A stretch of DNA of 64,000 bases. It comes from Protopterus annectens. Its lineage: Eukaryota; Chordata; Ceratodontiformes; Protopteridae. The stretch covers positions 571,332,986 through 571,396,985 of the forward strand of contig NC_056749.1 of the NCBI RefSeq assembly GCF_019279795.1. Reading direction: 5' to 3'. The notes beneath the pieces are model-generated. The model had not been told where the DNA came from and made no database searches. It saw only the letters and a list, made by a program, of their open reading frames with translations. Position numbers and translations under genes: made by a program. Within the stretch, counting starts at the first letter, position 1; the number at the start of each line of letters is the position of its first letter. Positions 53,990-64,000 of the stretch are shown one piece after another.

Positions 53990-55830
53990 GTGTAATTAGA
54001 GTTTATTACATACTGTAGCATCACAAGGAATGAAAATTCTGAGCTAAACTGCAGTTCATAGGTTCACATGCTTGTAAAAGAATCTCAAAACCTATTAGTT
54101 GTTGAAGAGATTGATGGCCTGGATCCCATGTTGGAACGTGTGGATGTACACAGTCGTCCAATTCCTTCCTGAAGGCATGAATTGATGGACTGAGTTTAAC
54201 TGAGAGTGGGAGTTTATTCCAGAGGCATATATTTAACATACAAAAGTTGTCATCTTTCATGGTATAGTTATTATTAATTTTAACTGAGATAGCGTTTCTT
54301 CTTGTGGGCATGCATCAAGAGGATATCCTAAGTAAAGGCTTTTAAATAATGAGGGATCCTTTAATGCTTTTTTTCTCAGGTCTAGGTATTTTAAAAGAAA
54401 AGGTAAAATTCAGGGAAGATACACAGTCACTTTAGTCTTTTGCTATATAAGGTGAGTATGAAGCCCTTCGATATTCTTTGGGAGGAATCTCTGTACCCTT
54501 TTCAACAGCACCAGATACAAGCCTTTCAACCTCTTAGCAGATGAAATATGGACAAAGGCAAACATAATGGGGGGAGGTAACAGCCCAAAATCAGAGACAT
54601 ATTTTAAATATTACTCTTATAAATGTGTAATGTAGCTGAATAACAGGTTTTACATTAACTTGCATTTTCTGAAGGGTATGAAGCCTGAAAATTAAATATC
54701 TGTCATTATTTCATGCCCTCTATCTTCAATGATTTGACAGAAACCCACCAATTTTATGAGGAACAGATCAAAAATATGAGGCAAAAATCTGGGCATTCTG
54801 TGAAAATCTAGCCAGTTGAGAGGTATGACCAGATGGTATGTGAATAGCTTACAGAACAGGATAAAGTATTGTATAAGTGATCTCCAACAGCTGCTTGGGG
54901 GCGGGGGCACAATTACTTTTGTGGCATAGATCTCATTTCTACAGAGAATCTGAGGGACATATGTATATGCTTTATAGCTGGTTGCTGCTATGAGTATAGA
55001 ATCAAAGGTCACTGTCTACAAGCCACTTCTACTGCACCATTCATGCATGCAAGGGAGGTGGTGTCAGCTGAGTTAATGACACTACTCCCAAGTTTGAACT
55101 GGTTTGCATATTTCATGAACAGGCAATGGAGTCATTTCTGACCCTAAGGCAGAGACTTATAACAGGAGAAGGTGAAAATAATAGTCTTTCTTTTCTTTCC
55201 TTTTGTGTATGACCATGTAGCCAGTTGTCAATATAAATGACTACAGCTTCATTTACCTTCAGATCCCTGACTCTGTATAATGTCAAATAGCTTAGGTAGA
55301 TCAAGGTAAGTTACGTGGACAGATACACCTTCATGAGGAGTGGCAGTCACAAAAAATGATGAAGTTAAATGTACAAGGTGTACCTTTGATAAAACCACTC
55401 TGAGTTAAGTCATGGAGAAGGAGGTTACCCCTGTCTATTTAAATAAGGTCCATGATGATTCCCTTAGAAAAACTGCACAATATGCATGAATGGCCGATCA
55501 GTCTGTAATTACTAGGTCTCTGGTAGGGCATCCTTTATGAACTGGGACCACAACAGCCTGCTTGAAGACATCAGAAACATAGCCAGTTTTTAATGCTTTA
55601 TTAAGAATCTGTGTAAGGCAGTGTGCTAGGCTATTTCTGACTGAAAAACTTAGGCATACAAACATCTCATGTGGTCCTATGGAACTGGTGTTTCCTACCT
55701 TGCTGAGGGCAGAGGTGATTACTTTGGACATAGGTTCAGGTGGAACTGTACTCCAGGGAGAGACAATGGTTGGGGTTCCCCTACTGTGACCTGAAATTTA
55801 CCCCAAATCTGTATGCTAGCATGTTTGTTA
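53990..55830 (-). mobile_element. CR1-like LINE, reverse transcriptase and C-terminal part
   Basis: From right to left on the minus strand: LTQILNKALKTGYVSDVFKQ with AVVVPVHKG (near 55,530-55,630), TYLDLPKLFDIIQ (near 55,270-55,310), YIDNWLHGHTQ (near 55,200-55,240), and the C-terminal CLWNKLPLSVKLSPSIHAFR-like text (54,170-54,240). This order matches CR1/L2 ORF2. There are many stops and frameshifts. It belongs to a family different from that at 51,248, judging by its C-terminus. Confidence 0.7.
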
Positions 55831-56124
55831 TTTCTATGGGCTCTGTTAAAGTGATTTTGTTATGCTCTATCACTCTATATTCCACATTCGTTTTTTGGAT
55901 GTAATTGTTGAAGGTCTTATTACTGTACCCCAGCTTGGTGGCAAGTTTTACCTCAAAAGAAGATTTACTTCTTTTGATTGTTTTAGAAATCTACTTCTGG
56001 ACAGAGCTGACCTTAGCCATGTTACACTGGGTAAACTTTGAAGGCAATGATTGCACTCTTTTCTTTTGGTTTAACAATGTTATCAGGTATGGGCTTCCCC
56101 TGCTGACTACTGAAACATTCTCTC

Positions 56125-56500
56125 CCACCTGCTATATTTTTATTTTTATTTATTTTATTTTATTTTATTTTACATTTGTTGACCGGGATAGTCCGACTGG
56201 ATGCATGCCCAGTTTCAGTGGAGGACCGGGGAGAAAAGCTCCAAGGGTAAGCAGATACAGCATTACATAATACCAGCATTACATATTACAAACAGACTAT
56301 TTACAGAGATTACATAAGTAAGCAAGTTAAACAAGTTCTACAGGTTAGAGTTAATCCCGAGTGTAAATCAGGATTAAATTAAATTGCACAGTAAGATGGT
56401 TAACAGATTTTTACACATTCTAGAGAGGGTTAGCCAGGCTTGATTTAGTTAGCCAGGATTTGTTCTTTCCTCCAGGTGACAGCCCTATAACTCATTAATT
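56125..56500 (-). repeat. CR1/L2-like 3' UTR and (AAAAT)n tail
   Basis: On the minus strand the block ends with GCTTTTCTCCCCGGTCCTCC, then CGGTCAACAAATGTAAA, then AAAAT repeats at 56,135-56,172. It shares its last 80 bp with 6,936-7,035. The upstream part is non-coding. The end structure is typical of the 3' UTR of CR1/L2-type LINEs. Confidence 0.6.
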
Positions 56501-58315
56501 TCTATGGGCCAGAGCTCAGCTGGCCAGGAGTGGGAAGCATCATCTGAGCACTGGGTTTTCTCATTAGGCCCTAACCTCTCCTGCACATGCCTGGTCATGC
56601 CCAAGGGGTTGTTTTGCATTGGACCTTGTGAAATGTGTACATGTGTACATTGCCCCCACATGTGATATAAGCAATTGCCCCCCCCCCATTAGACTGCACT
56701 CCCCTGTGTGAACTCTGATCTCCACTGGAATTTCCACTAGATAAAGTGCACTCCCAAAGAAAAGGCAAGCAGGCTAACTCTCATCACTCATATCCTACCT
56801 CATGCCAACTCCAACAGGTGCCCAAGTCAGTAGTCAGAGTAGAGTCACCAGGGTGGTAGTCAGAGCTTACTCCTCTATGCCAATACAGCTAACTGTATGG
56901 TTTAATCATATGTTGATTTTGTAACTCCACCACTTTGGTTTACTGCATAACTTTCCGTTATTTTTATGCCTCACAGGGAAGAATTTCCTGAAGTGATTTC
57001 CATACCAGTAGCCAGGGGGGGGGCCGAATATACAGTCCCAGTTGTCTGATGCAAGCCAACTGTTCAGGCACCACAACTGCAGTACGGAAAAGTCATAAAA
57101 ATGGTATAATACTTTTTCTGGTGAGTTTGGTGTATATGAAAACTATCATGGCATTGTGGACATAGTGAAAAGAGCTAGGGCAATGTTTGGTTTAGCACAG
57201 CTAGACAGTGTCATTACTTTTCCCCCTTGCTTACATTTTTATAATTTGTTCAAGACTGTTAAAGTTTATGAACTGTATTAACTTCTGTCTCTAATATTTG
57301 GTGGAGACACAGTTAATAGAGGGAGAATTTTGATCTGACAGTAAAAACATTCCCCCCTTTGTTGTAGTTATCAAGGAAACGGCCATGATCTTGAGGTGAC
57401 ACTGAAAGGGGTACTATAACAGTTTAACAGTTAACAATATTGCAGTTTGCAGTGTTTTTTGTAACCTGGACATGGAGTACTTCATGCCCGCAATTTATTT
57501 CTCTAACTGTATTTTTGAAGGACTCATTTATGAAAATGGATACACCATTACTTTAGCCAGTGGGCCAGACTGAGTGGAGAGTGATTTAACCATGTATTTA
57601 TAGAATGCAGAACTGGTCTTTGAACACTGTGTCTGTGACAGTACATGCCCCAGTTGTCTCAAAAGCAAGGTAAGCATCTCTGCAGCTTAGTTTTTAATTT
57701 AGGCTTTAGGCACACATGATCCCCAACTTTACCTTAGTGTTATTAGCAGATTTTGGCTTGGAATGTCCTTAAATTTGACCATGCCTACAAAGATCAATGG
57801 GAGAAGAAACAGTATTCAATACCCTAAATTCTTTTGAAGAGACGTGCAGAGCAGGTCTGGGTCCCATACATTTTCTCCCAAATGGAAAGACACTGAATCT
57901 CCCTAGGTATTTACCAGAATCTATGCCATCAGATGGAGTTATTAATCTTTTTGCATATCTGGGCTCCATACTATGTGAAGGAAAGCTCTGAGTAATTGAA
58001 AGGGATTTAACTGTCTGGGTAAAGACTTCCAGACTGACTACAGTCATTGATTATGACATGCACAACTGCAAAGATGAAATTATTATGAGTAATCTAGATA
58101 AGCTTAATGACCGCAGTGACAGCCTTAATCACAGTTCTTCTTATCCAGTTTTGTGAGTACACCGACAATGTAACTAATCAGTCACCAAGGTGAGACAGCC
58201 TTTCCAGTATGTTCTGTTTTGATTTAATGATGGATTTATCAGATGAGTTATTAATTTGTTCCGTTGTGATTGCTTTGCTCCCATGCATCACCTTAGTAAT
58301 GGGTGCTAACTTTAA
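56501..58315. other. Probable slc39a9 intron, nothing firmly identified
   Basis: A plus-strand open stretch at 57,797-57,991 (with INLFAYLGSILCEG) faintly resembles the YLGS region downstream of reverse transcriptases. It is too short and isolated to assign. No other feature was recognised. Confidence 0.35.
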
Positions 58316-58468
58316 AGTACAGTGTGTACACTTACCATAAATGTAGATTTTCAAGTGTATTCACTGTTGCCGTCACCACCTGTGGGGTTATCCCTGCTGT
58401 GGTAGCCCTCGGCCGGCCTGAATACCAGAGTCAATGTTTTTCTGCGTAGGCTACTGTCACCTGTAGTC

Positions 58469-58495
58469 TGACGTCAGGTCATCAGTGCTATAAAG
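58469..58495 (+). promoter_or_regulatory. CRE and TATA box in DIRS E terminal repeat
   Basis: TGACGTCA lies at 58,469-58,476 and TATAAAG at 58,489-58,495, the same spacing class as in copies B, C and F. Conservation in four copies suggests it is part of the element's promoter. Confidence 0.55.
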
Positions 58496-58652
58496 CAAGG
58501 CAGCCGATGCCATTATATTAGTTTTTCTTGCCCTAACCAGTCAAAAGCACATGAAAATATGGTAAAGTGGTCCTGGTGGCTAAAAGCCACCGTGAGAAGC
58601 TTATGTCTTCCTAAGGAAAGAGGATATAAGGGGGAAGGAGGGAGGGAAACCA

Positions 58653-58762
58653 GGACTGCAACAGTAAATACACTTGAATATCTACATTTATGGTAAGTGT
58701 ACACAACTGCACTATGTTCTTCGTGTTTCACTGTTGCAGTCATCACTTGTGGGAGGATTCCC
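58653..58762. repeat. DIRS copy E internal complementary region
   Basis: ATCTACATTTATGGTAAGTG with TACACAACTG complements the outer left end, and it is followed by ATGTTCTTCGTGTTTCACTG, the expected complement of the missing right end. Confidence 0.85.
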
Positions 58763-61700
58763 AAAGATGAGGAGAGGGGAGGAAGGATTAGTTAGATACC
58801 TAGGCATGGGTCAGCAAGCCCTGCAGAACGGCAGAGGCAAACCCTGCCCTAGCCTTAGAGAAAAGAGGTAGATGGTAATGCTTTGTAAAGGTACGGAGAA
58901 AGGTCCAGGTGACAGCTTCCAAGATGTCCCTGGTGGGAACTCCTCCGAGGAATGCTGTGGAAGTTGAGGATGTCCTAGTGGAATGGGTATGAATATACGT
59001 AGGGGGTGGTTTCCCATGTAGTCTGTAGCAGAAATGGATACAACGTGATATCCATTTGGAAATGGTTTGCTTGGAAATGGGCTTCCCCTCTGCCCCTAGG
59101 GCAAAGCTGACAAGAAGCTGGTCTGTTTTTCTGAAGGATTTAGTATGGTTCAGGTAGTATCTGAGCTGTCTGTGTACATCTAGTGAGTGCAGAATTCTTT
59201 CCCCCTTGTTTTGAGGGTTAGGAAAGAAGGTAGGTAGATGTATGGCCTGGATGAGGGTCACATCAGATACCACCTTGGTAGGAGGAGGGGTTAGCCCTAA
59301 GGGAGACCCTGTCTGCATGTAAAATGATAAAGGTCTGAACGGCCATGAGTGCTTGATGTTCTGAAACCCATCTGGCTGAGGTGATAACTAGTAGGAAAGC
59401 AGTCTTCCAGGAGCGGCATCTCAATTCTGCTGAAGCAGCAGGTTCGAATGGTGGTAAGGTTAGTTTTTCTAAAACATAATTCAGGTCCCAGACTGGCGTG
59501 GGTGACCTTCTGGGAGGTCCGATACTGAAGCCCCTCTGAGGTATCGTTTAATCAAAGGGTCTGAGAAGAGGGGCTGGTCTGTATTGAAATAAGCTGAAAT
59601 GGCTAAAAGACGGATTTTAATAGAAGAGAAGGAGAGGCCACTATTGAGTAAATCAGCTAGGTAGTCCAGGATAAGAGGGATGGAAGGTTGTGAGGTACTG
59701 TCCCATCTGGACTGGCTCCAGGAGCAGAATCTTTTCCATTTCCCTGCGTAAAATTTTCTGGTGCTGGGCCTTCTGGCCTCTGTGATATGTCTAGGACCTG
59801 TTTGCTTAGCAGGGGCTCCTTGTTTGCTTTTAAAGTATTAGCCATGCTGACAGTTTGAGAGTCTGCAAGTCTGGCTGCAGCATCCCCCCCCCACACCTGG
59901 ATCAAGAGGTCTTTGGTCTCTCCCCCCTTATCTTGATCAGTACCTTGGGAATAAGAGGCAGAGGAGGGAATGCGTACTCAAAGAGGGAGTTCCAGGGAAA
60001 GGTCAAGGCATATACCTTCACTGCTAGGTGGTGATACTCCCTGGTACAGAATTTTTTCAGCTGGTGGTTGAGGTACGAAGCAAAGAGATCCACCTCCAGA
60101 GTTCCCCAATCCTGAATGACTTTCAAAAAGATTTTTCTGTGGAGTTGCCATTAATGGGGGTCCAGTAAGTTTCTGCTTAGGTGGTCTGCCAGGGTGTTGT
60201 TGATCCCTGGTAGGTATTGGGCAATTAGGTGTAATCCCATGGAGGAGGCTGTCAGCTAGAGGTACATGGCTAGCCTGCACAGAGGGTAAGATTGGGTCCC
60301 TCCCTGTTTGCTGATATACCACATTACTGTGGTATTATCTGTTTTGATAAGGAGAACCCCTGGCCTGAGATGGGGTTTGAAGGATGTCAGAGCCTTTTGT
60401 ACTGCCATCATTTCCTTCTGGTTGATGTGTAAGGGAAAGTGCTGGGCATCCCAAAGACCTTGGGTGCACCTGCCTGCTAGGTGAGCGCCCCAAGCAATGT
60501 CTGCGGTGTCGGTGGTGATGGTCTGTATGGTAGGGCGGAAGATGAAGGAAAGACCCTTGTTCTTGGCACAGGTCCCTGCCCAACAGAGAAACTCAGCCCT
60601 TATACAGGGGATCAGAGGGAGAAACGTCTCTAGAGGCTGAGAGTGCTGACACCAAAGGTTCTTTAGATACCACTGAAGTTTCCTCATGTGAAGCCTGGCC
60701 AGAGGAATTAGAAGGATGCAAGATGCCATGTACCCCAAGGCTTGCAGGAACTTCCTCTCAGTGAGGTGACTTCTGGAAGCCAGCTGGGTAAAGTAGAGAG
60801 GCAAGAAGCTCTGCTTTTCTGGGGATAGGAAGGCCATTTGGGATGTTGTGTCCAGCAGTGCTCCCAAGAAAATGATCTTCCTGGAGAGTGTTTGCTTTGA
60901 TTTCTTCTCATTGATAGTGAACCCTAGGGAAGTTAGGAAGGTTTTGACAAAAAGCAGGTCCTGGACAAGCTTTTCTTTGCACTGTGCCTGAATGAGGCAG
61001 TCATCCAGATAAGGGTAATCTGTATATTTCTCTGTCTGCAAAATGCTATGGCCGGGGCCAAGCATTTGGTGACTACTCTGGGTGCAGTAGATAAGCCAAA
61101 GGGTAGTGCAGAGAACTGAAAGTGTTGTCAGCCTGATCTGAAGTGCAGGAAATTCCTGCAGGATTCCCTTATGGCGAAGTGGAGGTAGGCATCTTTTAGG
61201 TCTAGGGTCACTGGCTAGGTATTTTGTGTCAGCATAGGCAGCAGCTGCTGCAAAGTTAGCATTCTGAATTTGGGGACCACCAGGGAGGTGTTCAGAATGG
61301 ATAGATCCAGGATGGGGCACCAAGCTCCCTATTTTCTGGGAACAAGGAATAGTCTGGAATAAAAGCCTTTACTTGTTTGATCTGAGGGGATAGGTTCTAC
61401 TGCTCCTTGGATATGAGAGTTTGGTCCTGTTTCACTGCCTTTGCCACTAATTTAGAGGTAAGTCTGGGTACCCTCTTGGAATTGGGAGTTCATTGAAAGA
61501 GAATTTGTATCCCTGAAAAATGATCTTTAAGACCCATTGGTCCTTTGTTACAGAAAGCCAATTTTCTATGCAGAGGGAAAGCCTTCCTCCTAGCTTTTGG
61601 TGAGTAAAAGGAGGGCAGAGGGGGGAGAAGGAGTCATTGAGAGTTTTTTCCATACAAGGATAGCCTTTGGGGCGGAAGTGGTCCACTGTTTGGTTCTCTA

Positions 61701-62241
61701 CTGCAACTGGGATAGGGGCCTGGGTGGTCTGTCCCTGTAGGGCTTACCTTGGCCCTGTCTGCTAAGTGCAGGGAAGGACCAGTGCTTAGAGGGAAAGTTC
61801 CTGCTGAACCTGGGAGGTTGAACCTGAAGGAAATCTTTTACTGTTTGCATTGATTTTGCTTTGTCTTCCATCTTTTTAAGCACCTCTTCTGCTTTTACTC
61901 CAAACAAGCAGTCCTTATCTAAGGGTGCATCAATTAACTTAGACTTGACATGATCAGGGAGAGGTTGTTCTTTCAACCATGCATGTCTCCTAATGACGGA
62001 TCCTGACACTGCTGCTCTGCTTGAGGCTTCTAGGGCATCATATCCACAGTGTAATGAGTGCATGGCCACTTGACAAGTAGAGTGCACTAAATAGTACAGT
62101 TTTGTACCTACCATATATGTAGATGTTCGAGTGCTAATACAGCTGCAGTCATAACAGATGGGTTCTCCTGCCGTCAGGCGGGTCCTCGGTCGGCCGAATT
62201 CCAAAGTCTAGGTCCGGCGTCGGTTGTCGTCGCTTCTTCCC

Positions 62242-62268
62242 TGACGTCAGTGCGACAGGGGTATAAAG
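62242..62268 (+). promoter_or_regulatory. CRE and TATA box in DIRS F terminal repeat
   Basis: TGACGTCA at 62,242-62,249 and TATAAAG at 62,262-62,268, matching copies B and E. Confidence 0.55.
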
Positions 62269-62487
62269 GAACCATTCAACGCCATTTTCTTCAGTTTTTC
62301 TTGCCCCAGATGTCAGGTGCCCCCAGAAGGAAGGCAATACATACATTTGTGTAATAATGCAGTGCAATATAATCAAAATACAGTAGTTGCAAGCAAATAC
62401 ATCATAAATGAATACCCGAATCAGGTTGTATGAGGATGTGTTAGTCTATAGGCCTGTCCCAAGAGGGGAAGGAGGGACTGAAACCTG

Positions 62488-62593
62488 GACTGCAGCTGTA
62501 TTAGCATTCGAACATCTACATTTATGGTAGGTACAAAACTGTACTATGTTCATCGTGCATACAGCTGCAGTCATAACAGATGGGTAGAATCCC
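62488..62593. repeat. DIRS copy F internal complementary region
   Basis: CGAACATCTACATTTATGG with TACAAAACTGTAC complements the element's left end and continues into ATGTTCATCGTGCATACAGC, the expected complement of the right end outside the window. Confidence 0.85.
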
Positions 62594-64000
62594 AAAGCTA
62601 AGAAAGGGGTGGTAGGCACTAGGTGGAACTAGGAGGAGCCAAAATGCCCTGCAAGACTGCAGTGGCAAAGCCTGCTCTAGATTTGGAGTATAATGGTAGG
62701 TTGTAGTGCTTGGAGAAGGTATGCACAGAAATCCAAGTGGCTGCTTCCAAAATATCCTTGGTAGGAACTCCTCTGAGGAAGGCTGCCTAGGTGGCTGTGG
62801 CCCTGGTGGAATGAGTTCTAATGCCTGTAGGTACAGTTTTGCCATGAAAGGAATAGCAAAAGCGTATGCAGTGGGCTATCCATTTTGAGATTGTCTGTTT
62901 GGAAATTGGCTTTCCTTGAGCTCCTACCACATAGGACACAAAGAGCTGTTCTGATTTTCTGAAAGGCTTTGTTCTGTCCAAATAATAACGCAGTTGTCTG
63001 TGGATGTCCAAGGAATGTAGTAATCTCTCCCCTTTGTTTTGAGGATTAGGATAAAAAGTAGGTAAATGTATGGCCTGATTTAAAGCTACCCTGGATACCA
63101 CTTTAGGCATAAAGGACGGGTTGGTTCGTAAGGAAACTCTGTCCTGATGGAAGATGATAAAGGCTGGACAGCCATGAGAGCCTGTAGTTCTGAAACTATG
63201 AGCTGAGGTGATAGCCAGAAGGAAAGCTGTTTTCCAGGACAAATATTGCAAATCTGATGAGGCAGCTGGCTCAAAGGGAGGCAAGGTCAGTTTTTCCAGA
63301 ATGAAATTAAGATCCCAAGCAGGTATTGGTTGTTTCCTTGGAGGTCTTAAATTCTTATCCCCTCTGAGGAACTGTCTTAAGAGAGGGTGAGAGAATAAAG
63401 GTGGATCAGTGTTGTATTCTGCAGAAATGGCTGAGGCATGGATTTTGATGGAGGAGAATGAAAGTCCACTGCTTAGCAGCTCAGCCAAATATTGTAGTAT
63501 TTGAGGTAAATTCAGTTTTCCAGGATCCTGGCCCTTTTTCTCATTCCAGACACAAAACCATTTCCATTTTGCGGAGTAAGCTTTTCTAGTTGATGGCCTT
63601 CTGGCCTCCAAAATGACATCCTGCACCTCCTTGGAGAGCAGGGCCTGTTGCGATATTAAGGAATCTTCCATGCGGCTAGATTGAGTGTTTTTAGCTGGCT
63701 GTGGAGAGTTTTGAAGCTGTGCTGAGTCAGAAGAAGAGGCATTAGAGGCAGAGTCCATGGTGGGGAATGCGTCAGGCTCCTCAGGAGTGGGTACCAGTGT
63801 TGCCTTGGCCAGTCCGGAGCAATGAGAATCATCTTTGGTCTGTCTGCTTTGATTTTCAATAGAACTTTGGGCAGCAGAGGAAGAGGTGGGAAGGTATAAA
63901 CTGTCATTGATGTCCAACTGAAACAGACAGCGTCCACTCTCCAGGCCTTTGGATGGAAAATCCTTGAGCAGAATTTTGTCAATTGATGATTTTTGTGGGA

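Larger units (their letters stand above)
58316..62092 (-). mobile_element. DIRS-type retrotransposon, copy E (left part, fossil)
   Basis: The left terminal inverted repeat starts at about 58,316 (AGTACAGTGTGTACACTTAC). From left to right in the window, i.e. from 3' to 5' of the element: recombinase (about 58,800-59,780, with HSTRTSSTS and ISKQTISKWI), methylase-like segment (about 59,900-60,130, VDLFASYLNHQL), RNase H (about 60,260-60,560), reverse transcriptase (about 60,950-61,690, YPYLDDCLIQA) and part of the gag-like region (about 61,700-62,092). It stops abruptly where copy F begins, so the remainder should resume beyond the window. Broken, with roughly six to ten breaks. Terminal repeats group it with copy C. 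Confidence 0.9.
62093..64000 (-). mobile_element. DIRS-type retrotransposon, copy F, nested in copy E (partial, fossil)
   Basis: The left terminal inverted repeat starts at about 62,093 (AGTACAGTTTTGTACCTACC), inside the gag-like region of copy E. The visible parts are the recombinase (about 62,520-63,640, with FHQDRVSLRTNPSFMPKVV, SKQTISKWIAHC and HSTRATAT) and the start of the methylase-like segment (about 63,650-64,000). Reverse transcriptase and gag lie beyond the window. The visible part has only a few breaks. Its terminal repeats group it with copy B. Confidence 0.9.

Noticed and set aside
57797-57991. A reverse-transcriptase-like fragment (YLGSIL)
   Set aside because: Too short and isolated; a chance match cannot be excluded.
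49742-58315. The missing upstream exon of slc39a9
   Set aside because: I looked on the minus strand for a segment ending in a VAIMLHK-like sequence before a splice donor and found none; it probably lies outside the window.
1-64000. CRISPR arrays, operons, rRNA genes, riboswitches
   Set aside because: The window is vertebrate nuclear DNA; the repeated sequences are explained by retroelements, minisatellites and microsatellites.

Overview
The window is a piece of a vertebrate nuclear genome, A+T-rich and dominated by transposable elements. It holds two exons of one recognisable host gene and no bacterial or organellar features. The two exons encode the C-terminal part of the zinc transporter ZIP9 (slc39a9), minus strand: the last coding exon at 39,754-39,990 and the one before it at 49,607-49,741. 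The rest of the gene must lie to the right, beyond the window. Six DIRS-type retrotransposons, an RTE LINE, CR1-like LINEs and tRNA-headed SINEs with a fish-type central domain point to a non-amniote vertebrate with a large repeat-rich genome (lungfish, early-branching ray-finned fish, amphibian or jawless fish). I cannot name the species.

Layout. 1-14,990: intergenic sequence with a tRNA-derived SINE, an L1-type LINE tail, two V-type SINEs, two short SINEs, several long hairpins and a foldback-like segment with CCCTAA-rich tandem repeats. 14,995-37,140: a Russian-doll locus. DIRS copy A was split by DIRS copy D. D was then split by the better-preserved DIRS copy B, and also took an almost intact RTE LINE, a CR1-like LINE with an esterase-type ORF1, and a split-direct-repeat structure. 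37,141-38,460: a tandem repeat of about 102 bp and a chimeric SINE. 39,754-49,741: slc39a9 exons; their 9.6-kb intron carries a CR1/L2-type LINE broken by a SINE with a perfect 18-bp target duplication, then DIRS copy C (5.4 kb), then a (TG)n/(CA)n inverted microsatellite. 49,800-58,300: more minus-strand CR1-like fragments, probably still inside slc39a9. 58,316-64,000: DIRS copy E split in its gag-like region by DIRS copy F, which runs off the right edge.

How the parts relate. The mobile elements form visible partnerships. The RTE LINE supplies the 3' tail, and apparently part of its 5' leader, to two SINEs in the window. The CR1-like LINE shares its 3' tail with the short SINEs. All six DIRS copies read on the minus strand, the same strand as slc39a9. 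They carry inverted terminal repeats, an internal complementary region made of the two outer ends, and a TATA box with a CRE-like site in the terminal repeats. DIRS copies are described only as fossils.
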